Positions 58,422 through 64,000 of a stretch of DNA of 64,000 nt are shown piece by piece (the first letter of the stretch is position 1; every line of letters begins with the position of its first letter). Made by a program: the position numbers and the translations under genes. The DNA is taken from assembly GCA_015680905.1 (NCBI GenBank), contig CM027384.1:68951001-69015000 (forward strand), given 5' to 3'. The notes under the pieces were generated by a model. It made no database searches. It was not told the DNA's origin and saw only the letters and a program-made list of their open reading frames with translations. The DNA comes from Coptis chinensis. Its lineage: Eukaryota; Streptophyta; Magnoliopsida; Ranunculales; Ranunculaceae.

Positions 58422-59150
58422 ACCCCGTGTTTTTCTTTTACTTTTCCTAGTATAATAATAATAATAACAATAATAATAATAGTATGTAAAACAAAATAGG
58501 ATAAACATTTGTTAAGGATAGGAAACCCCGTAGGTTAAGAGATAAACCTTCCTTCCTTGTTTTCGCGGGGTTTTAAAATAAAAAGAAATTTGCATGGAGA
58601 GTTGGTAAAAACAGAGAGTTTTACAGAAAAGAGAGTTTCACAGAAGGAAAGAGAGAAGTTTATTCCTGATAACAGGAGGAGCAAATAAGTTCTATATCGG
58701 TGAGTAGATATTTTACCTTTTACTGAACTATTGGATTTTCTGGTGACTTACAACCTATACTGCACTATACTAGATTTCTGTCGAGAATACAAGTTTTATA
58801 TTCTGTTTTTTTTTTTGTTTATTCTCGAACCATGCTGCATATTGAAACTGTTGAAACTCTGTGTGATGGAACTGTCGAAGCCTTATGCTTGTTAATGGCA
58901 GCGCGAGCCAGAGTCGTCATGTATATTAGTTTGAACTTGAATCCTTACTGTTGTGGTTATGATTGATGATGTTTGGTTGTTATGGTGAAATGTTGGGTAT
59001 TGAATTGATGTTTGGTTTGGGTGATTGAGGTTGGTATTTGATGTTTGAATGGGTGATGGAGAGGGGCGATTGAAGCTTGAAGAAACGCTAATGGCCGTCA
59101 ATATCGCGATTTGGAAGAGTAGGGGAATCGCGATTTGTTGGTATAGTTGA
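58422..59150 (+). mobile_element. Truncated 5' part of a relative of the family L LTR
   Basis: Starts ataacaccccgtgtttttc, parallel to TGTAACGCCCGTATTTTT, and keeps the order of landmarks: purine-rich leader, cggtgagtag donor-like motif (58699-58708), 'gaaactgttgaaactctg', 'ggaactgtcgaag', 'gttaatggcagcg' and 'gagaggggcgattgaagcttgaag'. The sequence then changes abruptly at about 59150. It is more diverged than the other copies. aat/aac microsatellite at about 58453-58480. Confidence 0.6.
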
Positions 59151-59521
59151 CACTGCCTCCTTTTTGTGTGTGTAGATAAGATGGTGTATAGTGTAGATAG
59201 ACGATGGTCGTTGAACAAAATAGAAGCGTATCAAAACCTAATTATCCCTCAATAAGTAAAGGATAAGTAGGGTATCGTTCCACTTTTAAGTGTATGTTAT
59301 GTGAAGGATAGGACTGGAAAGGGGGTTTGAGGGATTAGAAACTATGATTGTAGAAATTTTAGATTCTAATGCTAAACTAAACTAAATTAACTAAACTATT
59401 GAGAATTTATAAGAGAGGGAATTCAAGAAATTAGAATCCACCAATACTTTTGATCTATGACCTTCTGCTTCATGGTTGCTCTTACAAGTAGACTACAATT
59501 AGGCAATCAAACGAGTGCCGA
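59151..59521. other. Unclassified repeat-like sequence, left part
   Basis: Begins ttgacactgcctcctttttg and contains 'ccctcaataagtaaaggataa' and 'gggtatcgttcca', a wording I associate with plant LTR element leaders but cannot assign. It continues after the solo LTR at 62991. Confidence 0.35.
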
Positions 59522-62500
59522 TATCACACCCCGAATTTCGACAGAATTCGGAAAAACATTATTTGTTCCCGACTCTTCGATCTTCGAGGTGTGACGCACT
59601 CTCAACTCCCAAAAACCCATAAACAGTTTAAATATGCGGATAATTAAAAACCAATAAAAATTTTAACTCAAACAAAAGTCCTCTTCATTACAAAACAATT
59701 TACAAATGAAAATGCAAATAACCTTATCTCAACTGAAAATCTATATCACCTCAAAGGAAAACAAAGCCTATCTTGAAATGCGACGCTAACGCAAACCACA
59801 AGCAGCAACTAATCTTCTTCAACACTAAACCTGTCAAGACTTATCAACTATGTTCATTTAATGAACACACCCGATAAGCAAACATGCAAATCGGGTCAGC
59901 ATTATAAAAATGCTGGTGTGAGTAGCTCTAAAATACAACATATAATTATACATATACATATACAATCCATAAGGCAGTTAGTTCCTCCACCGAGGCGCTT
60001 TAACTTCCAACAACTAATACGACCTCCTTAAGTACAATAATTATGGCAGGTAGTTCCTCCACTGAGGCGCCATAACTTTCCACTAACCACACAACAAACT
60101 ATACGCATAATAAATAAGGCATGTAGTTCCTCCATCGAGGCGCCTTAGGTTCTAACTAAACTAATGACCAACCAAGAATATTTTATACGTACCGCATTTC
60201 ATGCTCAATTACAGAGTGGGTCGTCTCTGCCCAAGTAATTAGTTTGACCCACCCTTTTGCAAAACCATATACAATCATCTATCTAAAGATACATCATTAA
60301 CCAACATATTACCATAATTATATTATTAAGGATTTCTTTACGTGTCCCTAAAATCACGTCATATCTATGTCTTACCTAGTTTCCCAAGCTACCACAATCG
60401 CTTCCCAACGCCGAACATGTACATTTACATGCCTCCCCTTACATAATGAACCACTCCGTGCGTAACTACCTTGAGCGGGATGCCACACACCAGGTAACCC
60501 TCACACAAAAGCCATTATGTAAGTACTGCCACTATTCGGCATAAAATATCGCACGTCTCGTTCTATTTTGTGAACGGAATAATCAAGCCACTATTCGGCT
60601 ATGATTGCCCAACACATGGGTTAATCAACATCTTATATATACACCCTACACAAGGGCCAATCATATCACATACGCCCACACAGGGCAAATCACATGAGTT
60701 GTGGTAGTCAGGTTCTAGGATTTTCGTTACGTAATTTATTCAGGTGTCATACATTTATGACTCATAATAATTCCACTATATCACGTGCAGGTCAAATACC
60801 TTATTGCACTAAGCCACAATATTTAGAAATATCTCAATTATATCTCATAACCACTTTCATTCTTTCACGTGCCAATATATTATTGCACTACGCCACAATC
60901 TCATGAAAAATATCCACAAATACTCTACTAGCATCTCACAGATAAAATAATGGAGTGTCCATACATTTATTTCTCCAAAACTATTGCCTTTAATATATAT
61001 ATCCCAACATATTATATAATGTCACAATATCAACGTCAAATCTTAATTAGATAATGACAACCAAATTTATACAAGCTTACACAGCATTTTAGCATTTGAT
61101 TTGTCCATACAATTTAATATATAAAAACGTAACACGATTAAACAATCAACAGTCCACAATCAAAGTCCATGAATCTAAATCCGTATATAATTTAATTCTC
61201 GTAAAAATGTATATATCTAAGTCCTATATAAATTCCCCTTTTGTTACGTGTCAAACATTATATGCTTTACGCAATACTCCCATCAAATCTTAATTAGATA
61301 AAGACAAACAAAATTATACAATTTCCGACAATATTTTATTACTACATTTGTCCATATACTTAAATATGTGAAAATCTGGAAAAAGTCAACATTCCACAGT
61401 CAACGGTCAAAGGTCAAAGTCAATGGTCAAAGTCAAAGTCAAAGTGTCGTTTCCATGTTCAACAGGTTCAGGGTCATAGCCATGGTTCATGGCTAAGGGC
61501 AAAGGTCAATGTGCATGGCTCATGGGCTCATGACTAAGGTAATGGTTCGGACCCAACTGGCCAAGCCCAAACCTTAGAACCCAAAAGTCTGAACATTTAA
61601 AGACCCAATTAGATCCATTTTAAGTTATATGGACCGGCCCCAAAACTAACTTGAAACTGGTCCAAAGAAAAGCAATTAGTTTTAGCCCAAACAACTTAAC
61701 CCAAACTGGGCCCAAACTAAACCAAAACTGGTCCACCATTTAATCTGGAACTGGCCCAACACACTACTAGATTTCGGCCCAAAACAGAACTGGCCCAAAA
61801 CTTAACTTGGTTCGGCCCAAAGAAAACCAATTAGAACAGGCCCAAACAAAATAAGGTTTTTGGCCCAACCAATTTAATCCAAAACCGGACCCCGAGGCCC
61901 AAGACCAATGACAGTGTTTTCTACACTATACCACCACCACCACCGGCAGACCCAAATTTCCGGCCACCACCATCTCCCATTTCAACCAACCGAAATCACT
62001 CCTAAACACAAACCCTACAACTTTACTAAAAGCCAAAACTTCAATTCTTAAATTTAAAATCCTCAACCAAAACTGGATCTCGAATCTTCATGCGCCATTA
62101 ATCGGCTTCTACAAGCTCCACTCGGCGATACTCTCACGCACCACTCACTACCCCACTTCAACCCATTATCAATCAACCAACCAACAATCAAAACATAACA
62201 CAATTTTATAGTTTCAACCAAACTAGCTCAAAACAATAACTGGCGATTTCTTGGTTGTAGCTTTGGCAGCCATTGACGCCCTCTTCCAAGCTCCAACAGC
62301 ACCCAATCTCCATCCCTTGATCCCCCGACATCAAACAACAATACAAAACCACCACAACAATTTAACCACCCATCCGAAACTGTATAACAGTTCAACCTCC
62401 AAACCAAAATCAACCCACACTACAATACAGTATAACAGTATTCAAGCCATGTACACGACCACTGTTTGTTTGGGCTCACGCCACCATTAACGGGCCCAAA

Positions 62501-62985
62501 TCAAACTTCGACAGTTTCATCTCAGTTTTCCGAGTTTCAACAGTTCAACTAAAATCTAAAACATATCGACAGACTTAAAATTATAAAAACTGGTCGGAAA
62601 CACTCGACAGTAAATTCGTAAATACTAAACAGACGAAAATCATAGTTTTAGTAGTGGTGAGAGATAAACTCTACTCACTTGTCTTGACAGCTCCACGAAT
62701 CCTCCTAGTCCAAATTGTCGCGCTCCACCCTCCAGCAAACGAGTTTCTAGCTCTGCCACCATTTTTATTATTTTTTTATTCTCCAAAACCCTATTCTCTA
62801 GAACAATGTGATTATATACTTGGGTTTGAAACCCAAGCCCAACACAGACTCGGGCCCAGAAACCAGGCCCACATATCCAAATCCAATCCAATCAAATATT
62901 AAATAAATAATTAAATTAATTAATTAATTAATTAATTAATTAATTAATAAATAAATAAATACGTATTTTAAATACGGGCGTTACA
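59522..62985 (-). mobile_element. Second solo long LTR of family L (3.46 kb)
   Basis: Starts tatcacaccccgaatttcg (first G of TGTC lost) and ends GGGCGTTACA; perfect target duplications GCCGA at 59517-59521 and 62986-62990. Same order of features as 6031-9479: hairpins (about 59850-59925), 'cctccac.gagg' repeats (59975-60150), short TTGAC array (61385-61446), leader with donor-like complement near 62672-62680, and a taat microsatellite near the end (62895-62960). No internal region or partner LTR. Confidence 0.92.
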
Positions 62986-62990
62986 GCCGA

Positions 62991-64000
62991 TGCCCTCTTG
63001 GACGAGACATCGTTAACAATTTACTTTACTTAAGGTTGTTCCTATGTTTATGCTATTAATATCTTCTTTCCTTTTATATAAGCTCTGACAGTCATTCAAT
63101 ATATTACCGAGAGCAACATCAAGGAGTATTTCCTAATAGGGTGGCCATTCAATGAATCACCACTTAAGACAAACACAAAGAATACTTCTCCTAGGCAACC
63201 ACTCCCTGAGCTACCCCTTCTGAGGCAACACAAAGAATACTTCTCCTAGGCAACCACTCCCTGAGCTACCCCTTCTGAGGCAACACAAAGAATACTTCCC
63301 TAACTCTAAATAACTATACTACTAGAAGAAAAGTAAAGAACACTAGCATGATATTAATATTGCAAAACATAAACCCTATTCTATACTTTCATCCCCTGGT
63401 GTGGGCAATGGAACTAATAACTAAAAACATAAAGAACTAAACTGATTGAAGAACACCATGAACCAGAAGAATCATTAAACCTTAAGCACCGGCTTCATCT
63501 CCTCCCTTGAAGGAGAAGATTAGTCTTCCATAAAGAAGGAAGAACACGAAGAACGAAAAGAAGAAGAGTCGAAGAACATAAGACTAGAAAAGACTAATTA
63601 TTAAGACTAGGATAGTTAAAACCGAATCTTTTATTATTAATCTCTTTCTGCCTTAAGTTTTGGAGACAAGAATATAAGTGAATTGGCAAATTACATGAGG
63701 CACTTAGGTCTTCTATTTATAGGGGTTACAATGAGTTCTAGAAGCATTCCAAACCGCCATTTGTTTCCTAATACAAATAGACTTTTTTCAGAGTCCAACT
63801 TAGTCTCCAAACCGAAAGGAATTGGCTCTGATGTCATTTCATGCGTCACGGGCCTTACGATCCATCCATCGTCTCGGACGAGAAATCTTGTCTGGACACG
63901 CGATCTATGCATCCCAGACGTGGAAGTCTATTTTGTCTCTTCTGCTCTATCCTTCTATCCTCTTTTGCAAGCTTTGGTCCAAGCAACGAATCCTTCGGCC
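62991..64000. other. Unclassified repeat-like sequence, right part
   Basis: Continues 59151-59521. Non-coding; includes the 55-bp tandem duplication listed separately and, to the window end, a stretch (63690-64000) with 'gtctcggacgagaaatcttg' that I cannot classify. No gene supported. Confidence 0.4.
63173..63300. repeat. 55-bp tandem duplication, about 2.3 copies
   Basis: acacaaagaatacttctcc recurs at 63173, 63228 and 63283 with a 55-bp period; the first two full units are identical, indicating a recent duplication. Confidence 0.9.

Noticed and set aside
1..64000. CRISPR arrays, bacterial operons, phage genes, rRNA or tRNA genes
   Set aside because: None seen; splice sites, plant transposon families and plant gene fragments show a plant nuclear origin, and the tandem repeats present have no repeat-spacer structure.

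Overview
The window is nuclear DNA of a flowering plant, almost certainly a dicot. It is AT-rich, has no intact host gene, and is mostly transposable elements nested inside each other. The evidence is Tat-type Ty3/gypsy elements with a second RNase H and an antisense ORF, a long-LTR family with an initiator-Met-tRNA-type primer site, Mutator-like (MULE), CACTA, hAT and PIF/Harbinger DNA elements, and fragments of plant genes (VARICOSE, ARG1-type DnaJ, aminopeptidase P). I cannot name the species.

Nest A (2209-32217). The oldest layer is a small non-autonomous LTR element (LTRs about 352 and 351 bp) carrying an unfamiliar ORF. Its left LTR is split by a Tat-lineage Ty3/gypsy element (2481-30352) with a perfect 5-bp target duplication, CAACT. 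The Tat element reads LTR, PBS, gag, protease, RT, RNase H, second RNase H, integrase, a 93-bp tandem array, an antisense ORF, and LTR; all genes are broken by stops or frameshifts. It was hit twice by a family with 3.4-3.7 kb LTRs: a solo LTR in pol (6031-9479, duplication AGCAC) and an LTR-internal-LTR-internal-LTR tandem in the antisense ORF (14414-29091). Each long LTR has a TATA box, a conserved leader with ATG and splice donor, a dense array of TTGAC (W-box) cores, short 'cctc.gtggagg' repeats and three adjacent hairpins.

Middle (32218-39872). Mostly anonymous non-coding DNA with a hAT-type MITE (8-bp duplication), a Harbinger-type MITE (TTA duplication), a decayed RNase H-like (RVT_3) coding remnant and a large inverted-repeat element.

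Nest B (39873-57664). A MULE with roughly 210-bp terminal inverted repeats and a 9-bp near-duplication carries the N-terminal part of a mudrA-type transposase, an ankyrin-repeat fragment and an antisense zinc-knuckle/GRF-finger gene fragment, so it looks like a Pack-MULE. Its mudrA frame is interrupted by a 14.25-kb CACTA element (40523-54772) that carries, all on the minus strand and with introns kept, fragments of three host genes: VARICOSE, aminopeptidase P1 and ARG1. A second Tat-like element (47045-53647, minus strand), lacking integrase, sits inside the CACTA.

Right end (57665-64000). A 5' fragment of a relative of the long LTR, then an unclassified repeat-like sequence split by a second solo long LTR (59522-62985, duplication GCCGA), and a 55-bp tandem duplication. 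The far left end (1-194) is the terminus of another CACTA element.
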